Assembly (NCBI GenBank): GCA_037974335.1
Contig: CM075760.1
Location: 57,751,812 to 57,815,811, forward strand
DNA: 64,000 nt
Direction of reading: 5' to 3'
Origin: Prionace glauca
Lineage: Eukaryota > Chordata > Chondrichthyes > Carcharhiniformes > Carcharhinidae
A program made the translations under genes and the position numbers. The notes beneath the pieces were generated by a model. The model ran no database searches and had not been told where the DNA came from. It worked only from the letters and a program-made list of their open reading frames with translations. Below, piece after piece: positions 43,832 to 54,544 of the stretch. Numbering within the stretch: the first letter of the stretch is position 1; each line of letters starts with the position of its first letter.

Positions 43832-44886
43832 TCCAGATAGAACCCGTTGACCCCCACTCTCTGCCTCCTATTTGACAACCAATCCTCTATCCACGCTAAC
43901 ACCCTACCCCCAACTCCAAGTCCCCTGACCTTCTGCAATAACCTCTTATGAGGTACTTTGTCAAACGCCTTCTGAAAATCCAGAAAGACCACATCCACCG
44001 GCTCTCCTCTATCCACCACCCGAGACACATCCTCATAAAACTCCTGTAAATTTGTCAGACACGACTTCCCTTTAATGAAACCGTGCTGCGTCTGCTCTAT
44101 CAAGCAATTCCCTTCAAAATGCCTCGCAATTTCCTCTTTAATGACGGATTCTAACATTTTACCTACCACAGACGTTAAACTAACCGGCCTATAATTCCCT
44201 GCCTTTTGCCTGGCACCCTTCTTAAACAACGGCGTAACATTAGCCGTTTTCCAATCGTCCGGCACTTCCCCGGAATCCAGCGACGTCTGGAAAATAACCA
44301 CCAATGCATCCACTATAACCTCCGCCATTTCTTTCAGAACCCTCGGATGCATTCCATCCGGTCCTGGGGACTTGTCCACAATCAGCCCCTCCAGTCTGCA
44401 GAGCACCGCCTCTCTAGTAACAGTAATGTCATTAAGACCCTCCAGTCCTACCACCTTTCCATCGCTAACACCCGGCAAATTATTCACGTCCTCCTCCGTG
44501 AAGACCTTCAATACCTGAGCCATATCCCCATCCCCTACCACTAGGTCCCCTTTCTCATCCTCTAAAGGACCAACGTTCACCCGAGCCTGCCTCTTCCTTT
44601 TTATATATTTATAAAAACTCTTGCTATCCTTTTTTATATTAAGCGCTAGCCCAGCTTCATAGTTTCTCCTACCCTCCTTTATCAACTTCTTTGTCAATCT
44701 TTGTTGACATTTAAACATCTCCCAATCCTCTTCTCGCCCATTCCTCTTCGCTACTCTAAATGCCTCCGCTTTTAATTTAACACTTTCCTTCACCTCCTTC
44801 GTTATCCACGGCTTATTACCTCTCCTCCTACTGTCCTTTTTGACCATCGGAATAAATTTCTGCTGAGCACCAAGAAATATCTCCAC
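43762..44886 (-). CDS. LINE linker and N-terminal RT fragment (family A)
   Basis: 374-codon frame with linker (FYKYIKRKRQARVNVGPLED), RT start (DKSPGPDGMHPRVLKEMAEV), VTPLFKKGARQKAGNYRPVS, LTSVVGKMLESVIKEEI, QTQHGFIKGKSCLTNLQEFY and motif A (DVVFLDFQKAFDKVPHKRLL). The true frame is lost near 43830. Confidence 0.9.
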   Translation of the reverse strand: MEIFLGAQQKFIPMVKKDSRRRGNKPWITKEVKESVKLKAEAFRVAKRNGREEDWEMFKCQQRLTKKLIKEGRRNYEAGLALNIKKDSKSFYKYIKRKRQARVNVGPLEDEKGDLVVGDGDMAQVLKVFTEEDVNNLPGVSDGKVVGLEGLNDITVTREAVLCRLEGLIVDKSPGPDGMHPRVLKEMAEVIVDALVVIFQTSLDSGEVPDDWKTANVTPLFKKGARQKAGNYRPVSLTSVVGKMLESVIKEEIARHFEGNCLIEQTQHGFIKGKSCLTNLQEFYEDVSRVVDRGEPVDVVFLDFQKAFDKVPHKRLLQKVRGLGVGGRVLAWIEDWLSNRRQRVGVNGFYLDWRMVLLGCPRVRCWGLSFLPFI

Positions 44887-45514
44887 TGCTCCTCAGCAGA
44901 CCCTCCCTCCAACGCACTCCCCCAGTCCATATTCGCCATTCTTTTCTCATCCTACCGTATTCCCCTCTATTCAAACAAAGGATGTGTGTCCGGGAACCCA
45001 CTTTCTCCTCCTCCATCTGCACCAGAAACTCTACCATACAATGATCACTCTCTCCAAGAGGATCCTTCACCGCAAGGTCCCTAATTCTACCCGCCTCATT
45101 ACATAGCACCAGATCCAAGATAGCTCGTTCCCTCGTCGGCTCCAACACACACTGTTCAAGGAAATTATCCCGGCAGCATTCCAAGAACTCCTCCTCGAGC
45201 CCACCGTGTCCAACATGGGTCGACCAATCAATATGCAGATTGAAATCCCCCATAACTACGGCCGTCCCATTCCTGCATGCCGCACTTATTTGCGCGTTAA
45301 CAGCCCGCCCCACCTCCAGATCATTATCCGGGGGCCTATAGACGACACCCACCAGCGTCTTCCTCCCTTTGCTGGTCCTAATCTCTACCCACAACGATTC
45401 CACGTTCTGCTCCTTGACTCCAATATCATCTCTTGCTACCACCTTGATGCTATCCTTAATCAGCAGAGCGACGCCCCCCCCCCCTTTTCCCTCCCGCCTA
45501 TCCTTCCTAAACAC
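44828..45514 (-). CDS. LINE apurinic-type endonuclease fragment (family A)
   Basis: Endonuclease motifs in order: GGGVALLIKDSIKVV, ESLWVEIRTSKGRKTLVGVV, YRPPDN, VVMGDFNLHIDW, LDLVLCNEAG and ESDHCMVEF (the SDH catalytic motif). The frame drifts after about 44960. The N-terminal NARS motif lies upstream, beyond a stop codon. Confidence 0.9.
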   Translation of the reverse strand: MFRKDRREGKGGGGVALLIKDSIKVVARDDIGVKEQNVESLWVEIRTSKGRKTLVGVVYRPPDNDLEVGRAVNAQISAACRNGTAVVMGDFNLHIDWSTHVGHGGLEEEFLECCRDNFLEQCVLEPTRERAILDLVLCNEAGRIRDLAVKDPLGESDHCMVEFLVQMEEEKVGSRTHILCLNRGEYGRMRKEWRIWTGGVRWREGLLRSSGDISWCSAEIYSDGQKGQ

Positions 45515-45790
45515 TTGATACCCTTGGACATTCAGCTCCCAGTGCCTGTCACCTTGCAGCTACGTCTCTGTAATGGCCAGCAGATCATGTTCATTTGTGT
45601 CGATCTGCGCCACCAGCTCATCCACTTTATTCCGAATGCTTCGTGCATTCAGATATAACGCTTTCATCCCAGCCTTCACCTGGACCCTATTTGCCGTAAC
45701 GCCACCAACCCTACTCACGCCCCCTACTCCCTCTATTATTGGGACATCCTCGGCCTCTTCCCTTACCTGTACCCTCTCTTTAACTTAAGA

Positions 45791-46233
45791 TAGCGATGGA
45801 ACATTTAGCCGGCCTTTCCACTTCAGAATTTAAAAAATATATTCACACAAGGAATGTTTTTTGGACAAAAGTCATGTCCAGAAAGAACATGAATGACTCC
45901 TTCAGCCAATGAAACACTAATTGTTGTTACCTGGAACAAGAAATCGACAGTGAGGTGAAATAGTCTCACAGGTTTTTCATGTGATTTTTTTAATTTCCAA
46001 AACTGTCCAATCTCGTCACTGCTGATACTGTGAAACTTACGAGGTAAACGCACAACAGATTCTCGTCACTTCAAACTATCTGCTTTCCACCTCAGCATTT
46101 TGTAGATTTAAAAGCACCGTTCTTTAAAAGTTTTAGACTATCCTCATTGTACTGATTATTACCGACTTGCTGTGTATTTTATATATTGATAAAACCTGTA
46201 CTTGTAATATAAACAGCAGATGGTAGACATTCT
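45791..46233. other. spacer between LINE and palindrome arm
   Basis: No gene was seen. Because the right arm is cut by the window end, this stretch may also belong to the palindrome. Confidence 0.4.
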
Positions 46234-46504
46234 CTGCTGGTGTGGCAGCTTTGTGCGCACATACAATTCTAAACACTTCCATGCTTTCGCTGTTCGGAAT
46301 TATAGCGATTATTGCGTTTGCAAACTTGGAAAATATTTTCAAATCACCTGACTCATTTCAAATTGTTTTTGTTAAATGTTAATGCAGTACATAATCTCAC
46401 AGCCATAGGACTTTTACAAACCGTTATGTCTTTAATGATATTATACAACTGCAGTTATAGAGAAATGGACAAAAATTGTGGCAAGTGCTATTTTCTGAAT
46501 CTTT

Positions 46505-46930
46505 GTCAAACACCTTACTGATATCCATATAGATGACATCAACGGCTCGTTTCAATGCTGGGTCTGGTTCATCCTGCTCGGCCTCCTAAGTGAGTGAGTT
46601 TCTGCAGACGGAAGCTCGCCTCTTCCACCACCAGCATTGTAGCCCGAGTTCCCTTTACTGGGAGACAATGTGGTCGAGAGGCTAAACCCGCTGTGTCTGT
46701 TTCAGGCCCTGAGTTTCTCACTGGCGGAGATGGAGAGCAGGAGCTGGAGTGCCTGGAATTCTTTCTGAAGTTCGTGCTGTGCTTGGAATTGATTTCTTTT
46801 TCTTGCAATGGTTGGGGTTTTATGGCTTGTGATTGAAGCATTCTCATGGGAGGGTATCTCCCAAACAGAATTGATAGGAATCAGGCCCTGATAGGAACGT
46901 CCCTCACAACCACGCGGATCCATTGCCATG
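46505..46930. other. conserved arm segment with a LINE scrap, unknown content
   Basis: 46510-46550 matches the family B RT text around DVVYMDFSKAFDK. Next to it, 46560-46930 is well kept in both arms (63300-63680 on the right) and has overlapping open frames, e.g. FQAQHELQKEFQALQLLLSI on the minus strand. I do not recognise a protein. It may be a LINE ORF1 scrap or unrelated DNA. Confidence 0.4.
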
Positions 46931-47055
46931 ATTCTTTACTAATAACCTATCAACTGCCTTTAAGTGCCCCTCCCGGTTGATGGGAACTTTGGGCAAAGTG
47001 ATCTTCCCATGAGAAATTCTGCTTGGGGGCTTCCTGTTGTTGAAGAAGAAATCTG

Positions 47056-48616
47056 TTATTCAGTAAGTAATTTCACAATTGCATTAAATGGAAATCTGAT
47101 CACATTCTTCAGATCCTCTCTGAATTGTGTCTGGGTCACTGCATAAATGTATGTATTGGTGCAGCAACTCAGGAGTTGGAGCATAAATCCCAATTCCCGC
47201 ACAAATGAAGGGATATAAAAATGAATTAAGTTTAAATTATATAATCGTTCACAAAAGGAGTGGATAAGTAAGATTGACCATAGCAGGATAAAATTTCCTG
47301 ATAGAGCAAACAGTAAGATAATGGATTTTCTTCTCTTCACTGTCTCTGGGTCCTTTGAAGTATCCATACGATTGTGGCTCTGAAGTCTCCTGCGGAATTT
47401 GGTCGACCCTAGAATGTGTTTAATGGTGAAAACATTCAGCAACAGAATCAACAAAAAAGGAATGAACGGTGTTAAAATATAATGCAGATTTTCAACCACT
47501 CCCCATGCTGCAGAATAGAGGACATCATTGCCAACATGACAAAAATGGGGAATATTCTGAAACGCATATCTATCATCATACATGAAATACCAGAAAATGT
47601 TCTTTACACTGAATAGCACACTCACAGTTCCGAGAACCACTGTTGCAGTTTTCTCAGTGCAGTATTTTATTTTCAGCTTCTGACAAGTAATAGCCACAAA
47701 CCGATCAAAGGTGAAAGAGACAGTGAACCAGACAGAGCAATCAGTGACTGCATAAAGCAGCACAGCATGGATATTACATATTTTAATGCGGTAAATGATT
47801 AAAAATTGAAAGTTCATGGGAATTTGCCTCAAAATGAGATCGATGATAACGACCAGTAGATCCGCTGCTGACATGGAAATGAGGTAACATATCACACTTT
47901 TGGAAAGACCACACTTCCCTCGTGACAGGATAAGAATCGTCAATACATTCACTATAAGGAAGAGAAACACAATATATTCGTGTTTTAGACTGAGCACAAG
48001 AGAATCAATCTCTCAGGATCCTTGGGAACAGCTGAAATATTTTTATTAAATCCACCCCGGAATAGACTGAATTCACCTATTCTGCTCGAGACAAAGTTCA
48101 CAGCAGAAAAGCCTCGCAATGATGTAGCAAGAAGCCACATTCACCAGTTAATAAAGTCTCCAATTTGCTGCCTTCTTCAGATTTGTATATGGGGGACACA
48201 ATGGTGCCAGTAGGTTTGGAGAAAATGTTTCTGGTCTGGATGACTCTGCTTTGATTGTGCTGAAGGCTGTGCAGTTGAAGATGTTAAATCAGCTGATTTG
48301 GAATTGGCTGTGAATCATAACACTGGAAATCATCTTACATAACGACAACCGTAAAGTGGAAAGATTTAAAGTGAATGTCAGGTAGTGTGAGGATATCTGT
48401 GTGGCAAGGAGAAATGTTTCCAGTGCATTCACAGCAAGAAACCATGAAGGTTACACAGAATGATATCAATAACTGGGTAACATAGACAAGGACAATGAAC
48501 ACAGAGAAATATGACTTACCAGTGACACCAACTACGGCAAGGACAGGGTAGTAAATCCTTTGGATATCGTAAAATACCCAAAGAATACGAAGCTCAAGTG
48601 GTATAATCCAGAACAT
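47056..48616 (-). CDS. GPR139-like G-protein-coupled receptor, left copy
   Basis: Two exons on the minus strand: exon 1 at 48616-48520 (97 nt, ATG at 48616, donor ACTG|GTAAGT) and exon 2 at 47951-47056 (896 nt, acceptor TTATAG). Together they encode 330 aa, a normal rhodopsin-class length. Seen: TM1 with VNVLTILIL (N34), TM2 AADLLVVIID (D63), a TM3-proximal Cys (91), DRF instead of DRY at 115-117, and TM7 CCTNTYIYAVTQ in place of NPxxY. The SRGKCGLSKS loop, ATDCSVWFT-like TM3 and QTQFREDLKN tail are hallmarks of the GPR139-like family expanded in sharks. The ligand is unknown. It is intact; a TATA-like TTTATAAATA lies 80 bp upstream. It is the inverted twin of 61568-63127. Confidence 0.93.
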
Positions 48617-48695
48617 GGCTCTGAAATTCAACGATCGCTGACTGTACTAGAGAACACTCCCAGTTAAACAATATTGCACACAGTGTGAAATTTCC

Positions 48696-48705
48696 TATTT
48701 ATAAA
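48696..48705 (-). promoter_or_regulatory. TATA-like box of the left receptor gene
   Basis: TTTATAAATA on the minus strand, about 80 bp upstream of the ATG, conserved in the right copy at 61479-61488. Confidence 0.5.
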
Positions 48706-49279
48706 TCCTCTAATGCCCCATTGGAACAATTAAACCGTGTGCTGAGGGACATTAATCACAGTCTCTGAACAAACAAGATGACTTCATCTTTTCTTGCAAA
48801 TTATATGGTTATTGTCCTTTTTATGCATGTTAAAAAATCCTAATGAAGGCAAACATTTTGGTTCATGCACCTTGGCAAAAGAAAGGAACATTGATTAACA
48901 ATGTGTTGCTGAATTGAAGAGAGTTGAAACCGTTGTGAGTATTGCTGTCACACATTGTCAGTCTATCCGTTTTCCAGCAGATCTCTAAAGACAGATAAAT
49001 CAACACCGGGAACAAAATAGTGAGGCTGAAATCATTTTGTATGCAAGAACACACAACAGAATGGTTGTCAATAATTACTTAAATAGAAAATGTTCTTCAG
49101 TTGAAACACATGAACTGTTTGGTGTTTCCATGCATTCAGGGAAGGCAGAGATGGGGTGAAGGTTATCACTGGGAAAACTGAAGGGAAATTGCTAAAAAAA
49201 AAATCAATTCTCCAAACGGAGTTATTGAAAATAGAATGTTTAAAATAAATAAGCACGCAAATATCTATGATATTTCTTC

Positions 49280-49470
49280 GACATAGAACCATAGAATTCC
49301 TACAGTTCAGAAGAAAGGTCATCTTGGCCCATCGAGTCTGCATCCCACCCAGGTCCTCCCCTCTGCCCTATCCCCATTAGCCCCACACATTTCCCTTGGC
49401 TAATCCACATACTCTAAGGGAAAATAACGGGCAATTTTGCATGGCCAATCCAACTAATATGATCAGTTGT
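49280..49470 (-). mobile_element. SINE fragment (left arm)
   Basis: Same insertion as 38180-38370 and 60710-60905: 'catagaaccatagaattcct' through 'gcaattttgcatggccaatc'. Confidence 0.8.
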
Positions 49471-49794
49471 AATATAAATGAGGGACAGGTGTGGTGCAGT
49501 AATACAGAGACAGAACCGAATGCACCAGATATCGATACAGCACCTGTACTAAAATGAATGCAGACTGGGTCCAGTTCAGTCATTACTGAGAGAGTGTATA
49601 CAGTATATTACTAACCAGCGTGGTGTTTTCTCATCTAATAGAGACATGACATACTCAGTTTTGACAAAGACAAGGTCTTTGTGAAGGATAAAATGTGAAG
49701 GATAAACTTGCAATTGGTGAATAAAAAGTCTGAAATACATTAAAAAGCAGGTGAGTCATTGATAAATGAATATTTTAAAGACCTTGTGTCATCT

Positions 49795-49866
49795 TCCCTG
49801 GTGGTCTAGTGGTTAGGATTTTGCGCTCTCGCTGCCGCAGCCTGGGTTCGATCCCCGCTCAGAGGA
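49795..49866 (+). pseudogene. decayed tRNA-Glu(CTC), left arm
   Basis: Starts TCCCTGGTGGTCTAGTGG with an intact A box, CTC anticodon loop (CGCTCTCGC) and B-box-like GGTTCGATCC. The acceptor stem has a C:A mismatch, the T stem two mismatches and the anticodon stem at least one. It is best read as a tRNA gene in decay; transcription from the A/B boxes is still possible. Confidence 0.75.
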
Positions 49867-50462
49867 TGTAGATTTATTGCTGTTCAACAATCCTGCGTTC
49901 CTTCAGGTCAACAACTGACAGAATCAGTGTGGGGAAGATTCCCTTGCTTGCGCCTGAATTGGAAAAGTCACATGTAAAGAAGCAAAAAGAAAATAAGAGA
50001 GCGATAGGCTGGAAAGTGCTGATGACTCAAAATACTGATACGGGTTAAAGTCTGGCTGTTAATGGGGGAAAATTTATTGTTTCTACCGACACAAAAATCT
50101 CGCAGATCTGTGCCCAAATCTCTGATTCAATGACAAGAAAACGTTTACTTGAATGAACTGGTAAAGTCTCCCACCCCCAGTGAAGTGGAGGCAGTTTTCA
50201 TTCAGAAACCAGTAACTGTGAGTTTAATAATGTGGGAAGGAGAAAGACTCAGTTTGAGAGGTGACATTGCGGGAGGAATGGAGAGCTGGAGTTCACCTAG
50301 AAAAGCAGCAAAGTTTCAAATCAATGGCGTCCAACGTTGGATGGTCCATTATCGGTGATAATTTAATGTTATTCAGCAGAATCACCACAGGATGGTGTAT
50401 CACAGATTGATAATAAAACTTTGAATGGAGTGAACTGCAGTGACATTGAATGCAGTAGAAAG

Positions 50463-50755
50463 GACAGCACGGTAGCACAGTGATTAGCACTGATGTCTCA
50501 CAGCGCCAGGGACTCAGGTCCTCGAGTCACCGCCTATGCAGAGTTTGCACGTTCTTCCCGTGCCTCCGTGGGTTTCCTCCTGGTGTTCCAGTTTCCGATT
50601 CAAAGATGCGTGTTTTAGTTTGATTGGCCATGCTAAATTAGTCCTAGTGTCAGAGGGATTAGAAGGGTAAGTATGTGGGTTTGCGGGGAATAGGGCGTGG
50701 GTGGGATTGTTGTGGGTGCGGACTCGATGGGCTGAATGGCCTCCTTCTGGGGGAA
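50463..50755 (+). mobile_element. tRNA-derived SINE, HE1 type (left arm)
   Basis: 'acagcacggtagcacagtga' head, 'cagcgccagggactcaggtc', 'gtttgcacgttcttcccgtg', 'attggccatgctaaattagt', and the tail 'gactcgatgggctgaatggc'. It is the same insertion as 59440-59740 in the right arm. Confidence 0.92.
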
Positions 50756-51141
50756 TCGAAAGAGGTAATGCAAATATACATTGTTTTTGTTGAAACAGCA
50801 GGTCAACTAAATGTATTTTCACTGCCATGTCAAAGCGGACCTGACATCTGCACTGAAATGTGATGAGGTTGGAAAAACTCAGGACATTACATGGCATGTG
50901 TGCATAAGGAAACAAAGATAAACCTTCACCTCCATCACCTTTCATTAACATTGGGAATGTTTAGAAATAGAGGAAGTTTTTTAAAAAGCGAAATCCAACA
51001 AGGTGGAAATATAACAACATCTGGCAGGGTGGAAATCGGTATTTGGTCTGTTGCAGTTTGTGTGATTTGATGTTTGAAGACAGTGCGAGACAAAATGCGG
51101 ATCCCATTAGCAAAGAGCACAGAAAACCAGCAATGGGATCC

Positions 51142-51214
51142 TGCCGAAACCCGGGATTGAACCAGGGACCTTTAGATCTTCAGTCTAACACTCTCCCGAC
51201 TGAGCTATTTCGGC
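51142..51214 (-). tRNA. tRNA-Phe(GAA), left arm
   Basis: 73 nt with a perfect acceptor pair GCCGAAA/TTTCGGC, A box TAGCTCAGTCGG, anticodon loop ACTGAAGAT (GAA) and T loop GTTCAATC. No intron; discriminator A. It differs from the right-arm copy at two loop positions (D loop and T loop) with all stems kept. Pol III type 2 internal promoter. Confidence 0.95.
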
Positions 51215-51267
51215 CAGCTGGTAGGTTGGAAGCTTCCGTCTCCCAAATATCTAAGAGAGCAATGATT

Positions 51268-51300
51268 TGGAGCGCTGCTCCTTCATCAGAGTGTTTAACT
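51268..51300 (-). mobile_element. Penelope-type tail scrap (left arm)
   Basis: On the minus strand 'ctgatgaaggagcagcgctc' is the same hairpin block found at 58388 in the right arm. The rest of the tail is missing here. Confidence 0.5.
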
Positions 51301-51477
51301 CGGCAGCCAGCAATTCACTGTGTGTGAGTGCTCTCGAAAGGGGCCACTTGCACACACTGCTTTACGCCAGCAACTTGTTCAGTTGGTAATGTTTCTGTTC
51401 GTTGTTCTTTACAAAAACGACACAGGACACATTCCTGCATTCAATCTGAACTGTGAGATCAAAACTCAAATCCATTT

Positions 51478-51559
51478 TGGCAGCGGTGGGATTCGAACCC
51501 ACGCCTCCGAAGAGACTGGAGCCTTAATCCAGCGCCTTAGACCGCTCGGCCACGCTACC
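51478..51559 (-). tRNA. tRNA-Leu(AAG), left arm
   Basis: 82 nt with acceptor GGTAGCG/CGCTGCC, A box TGGCCGAGCGG, anticodon loop ATTAAGG (AAG), a long variable arm TCTCTTCGGAGG and B box GGTTCGAATCC, discriminator A. By eye it is identical over all 82 bases to the right-arm copy. Confidence 0.97.
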
Positions 51560-52156
51560 ACGTGAAACGCTGTCACAATAATGTTATTTGATGATAATGT
51601 TACTGAAATTCATTAAAAGCAATGGAACTTGGAAAGACCATCAGGAGGATTGAGCCTGCTCCTTCACTGATTCAGGTAAGTCTGAACTGAGGAACAAACA
51701 GAAATCATCTCACCTCAGAAACACAATGAGCTGCACACAGTAACATGCAGTGAAGGGCCGGCATCATTTAAACTGTGCTTCAGCTCGTCTCTTCCCAATT
51801 TCTGCAGAAATGACAAGAGAACCTCCTGTTGAATTTGCTCAGAGTCTGCACTTCAGGACACGAGGCGCGATTATATTTTATATGTTCATCCAGGTAACAA
51901 CCCACATGTGTTTTCTGAGTTTGAATGGGAGCAATAAATTTTCAATTTCAGATCAGTAATCCGAACAGCAGGGAAAGACTCAAACTGTAACCACCAGACC
52001 AGCAGCTTACAGCGTGGTTTAGAATTTACTTTATCCATGCTGCTTTTACTTTAATTTTTACACCAGACCACTTTCATCACAAACAGATTTCTCCCGCAAA
52101 ATGGCAGCTTCTGATTCAACCATGATGTGTTCAGCCAATGAAAACATTCCATGAAC

Positions 52157-52493
52157 ACTCCGACAGTTCGAAACTGAACACAAATATTTCTAAATGTTTT
52201 TCAATGCAGATGAGGGAACAGTTTCATTATTCAGTGTCAATATACAGGGTGAAATCTGACTCATTAGCACACAGATTTTCCATTGCAACATCTCAATCGT
52301 TAGTACTTTGCAGTCTATCACTGTCCTTCTCTTTCTGTGTTTGTTCTTGAACTGTTCCACATGTGAAATTTCCAGCTCTGATGGAATCTTGCAAATCTCA
52401 CTCGGCTGATTCTAATAGATCTGCTTTCGATCGGAGAGTCAATCACATCATTATTAATGGTTTGCTGAGATCAAATAATCTTATTTTCAAAGA
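52157..52493. other. palindrome spacer, left part
   Basis: Unique-looking DNA between the left arm and the family B LINE. No gene was seen. Confidence 0.5.
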
Positions 52494-53002
52494 AAAAAGA
52501 ACAAAGAACAACAAGCACGGGAAACAGGCCCTTCGGCCCAACGAGCCCGCGCCGCCGTCCCATGGTCAGTGACCTATTCATGATTTTAGTCTATGCCTAA
52601 TGTGTGAGGATCAGGGAGGTCCAATATAGGGACAATTTGTTACCCAATCAATCAGCCTAAAAGCACATTTTTGGGATGTGGGAGGAAACCGAAGTACCCG
52701 GAGGAAACCCACGCAACCATAGGGAGAACGCGCAAACTCCCACGGACATAGGCCGAAATCCATGTGTCCGCACAGCAACAGAGATAGCCTCTGAGCTGTC
52801 ATGATGCCCTCGAGATGGTCCAGTTTACGCACACCAACGACATGAAGCAGTAGGCAACTCCCGAAGCAACATCCAAGAGCAGCCCACCACAACCTGCCGC
52901 CCGCATGCCCCTTGCTGGACTTAAATGCCTGTGGATAAAAAATTCATTATTAAAAAGACTCTATATCCCTGAGGCTAAAACTGAACCCCAAGCCTACAAT
53001 GT

Positions 53003-54544
53003 TTAGTAAGGCCTGCTATATCCCCCTATATGTAGACCGCTCATGTGGCTGTCCAAGTGACTCTTGAACAACCCTAGCGTGCCTGCTTCCACCACCTTAC
53101 TCGGCAGTGCATTCCACATCCCCACTACCCTTTGTGTGTAAAACTGCCCTCTAATATTAGTCTTATATCTAGCCCCCCTCACCCTAAGCCCGTGACCCCT
53201 CGTTCTATCCATTTCTAATAGCGGAAAAAGCTTACCACCATTTACTCTATCTATCCCCTTCATAATCTTATAAACCTCTATTAGATCCCCCCTCAGCCGA
53301 CGTCTCTCAAGGGAAAACAGCCGAACTGCGTTCAATCTTTCCTCGTAAGACAGCCCTTCCATACCAGGCAACATCCTGGTAAATCTCCTCTGCATTCTCT
53401 CCAAGATCTCTACATCCTTCCGGTAGTACGGCGACCAGAACTGGACGCAGTACTCCAGGTGAGGCCTAACCAACGTTCTATACAACTGCAACATCAGACT
53501 CCTACTCTTATGTTCTATACCCCTTCCTATGAAGGCTAACATGCCATACGCTTTCCTCATCACATTCTGCACCTGCACCGACACCTTCAGGGACTTGTGT
53601 ACCTGCACTCCCAGGTCTCTCTGCGTATCTATACTCCGGATAATTCTACCTTTTATCGTATAACTCCGCTCCACATTATTCCGGCCAAAGTGCATCACCT
53701 CGCATTTCTCCGGATTAAATTCCATTTGCCATCTATCTGCCCAATCTACCAGCCTGTCTATGTCCTGTTGCATTGCCAGGCACTGCTCCTCAGTGCCCGC
53801 CAATCCAACCATCTTAGTGTCATCAGCAAATTTGCTGATCACACCTCCTACCCCCTCTTCCAAGTCATTAATATATACCACAAATAGTAGAGATCCTAGT
53901 ACTGAGCCCTGCGGCACCCCACTGGTGACAGACCTCCAATTGGAAAAGGAGCCTTCCACTACTACCCGCTGTCTCCTCCTCCCAAGCCATTTCTCCACCC
54001 ATCTACATACCTGGCCTTGTATCCCATGAGCCTTCACCTTTTCTATCAGCCTACCGTGAGGGACCTTGTCAAACGCCTTACTGAAATCCATATAGACAAC
54101 ATCAACGGCTTGTCCTTCGTCAACCTTTTTTGTCACCTCTTCAAAAAATTCCAATAGATTCGTAAGGCACGACCACCCTGTAACGAAGCCGTGCTGCGTA
54201 TCCCTGATCAGATTGCAGCGCTCCAGATGCTCATACATCCTATCCTTGAGGATCGTCTCCATTATCTTGCCTATAACTGAAGTCAAGCTCACTGGCCTAT
54301 AGTTCTCTGGGTTATCCCTCTGACCCTTCTTAAACAACGGTACTACATTTGCAATCCGCCAATCCTCTGGGACCTCACCTGTGTCCAAAGAAGAGACAAA
54401 GATTTGCGTCGGAGGCCCAGCAATTTCATTCCTCACCTCCCTTAGCAGCCTAGGATAGATGCCATCAGGCCCCGGAGATTTATCCGTCTTTATACTGTCT
54501 AAAAGTCCCAACACCTCTTCCTTCGTGATGACTATTTCCCTCAA
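53003..54544 (-). CDS. LINE reverse transcriptase (ORF2 C-terminal two thirds)
   Basis: 513 codons. RT blocks in order: DKSPGPDGIYPRLLREVRNE (about 22-41), VVPLFKKGQRDNPENYRPVS, LTSVIGKIMETILKDRM, DTQHGFVTGWSCLTNLLEFF, motif A VVYMDFSKAFDKVPHGRLIE, motif B GVPQGSVLGSLLFVVYINDL, motif C ISKFADDTKMVG, then the CR1 C terminus (HLEYCVQFWSPYYRKDVEIL, LSYEERLNAVRLFSLERRRL, FYTQRVVGMWNALPSKVVEA). It copies LINE RNA into DNA at the nicked target. The ATG is incidental: the true frame comes from the upstream endonuclease part and was broken at about 54541. Confidence 0.93.
   Translation of the reverse strand: MREIVITKEEVLGLLDSIKTDKSPGPDGIYPRLLREVRNEIAGPPTQIFVSSLDTGEVPEDWRIANVVPLFKKGQRDNPENYRPVSLTSVIGKIMETILKDRMYEHLERCNLIRDTQHGFVTGWSCLTNLLEFFEEVTKKVDEGQAVDVVYMDFSKAFDKVPHGRLIEKVKAHGIQGQVCRWVEKWLGRRRQRVVVEGSFSNWRSVTSGVPQGSVLGSLLFVVYINDLEEGVGGVISKFADDTKMVGLAGTEEQCLAMQQDIDRLVDWADRWQMEFNPEKCEVMHFGRNNVERSYTIKGRIIRSIDTQRDLGVQVHKSLKVSVQVQNVMRKAYGMLAFIGRGIEHKSRSLMLQLYRTLVRPHLEYCVQFWSPYYRKDVEILERMQRRFTRMLPGMEGLSYEERLNAVRLFSLERRRLRGDLIEVYKIMKGIDRVNGGKLFPLLEMDRTRGHGLRVRGARYKTNIRGQFYTQRVVGMWNALPSKVVEAGTLGLFKSHLDSHMSGLHIGGYSRPY

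Larger units (their letters stand above)
42340..45790 (-). mobile_element. CR1 LINE (family A), long copy with self-type insertion
   Basis: Minus-strand element in two parts, 45790-43172 and 42724-42340, split by an opposite-strand 3' fragment of the same family. It runs from the start of ORF2 (YLNARSIRNKVDELV near 45655) through endonuclease, linker and RT to the 3' UTR and a 'cttatattctt..' tail at about 42340. At least one stop (in ITET*LQG near 45570) and several frameshifts break ORF2. ORF1 is almost wholly missing. Confidence 0.92.
46234..52156 (+). repeat. left arm of a large inverted repeat
   Basis: The reverse complement of 46234-52156 is collinear with 57518-64000. Position 46234 ('attctctgctggtgtggcag') matches the last bases of the window. 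Content from left to right: a LINE scrap, conserved flank, receptor (minus), SINE, tRNA-Glu relic, SINE, tRNA-Phe and tRNA-Leu (both minus). It is about 0.55 kb shorter than the right arm, mainly because 58400-58905 has no counterpart here. Confidence 0.97.

Noticed and set aside
50514-50951. 145-codon minus-strand frame in the left arm, with a twin at 59242-59679
   Set aside because: It runs antisense through a SINE and its flank; the conservation between arms is explained by the recent inverted duplication.
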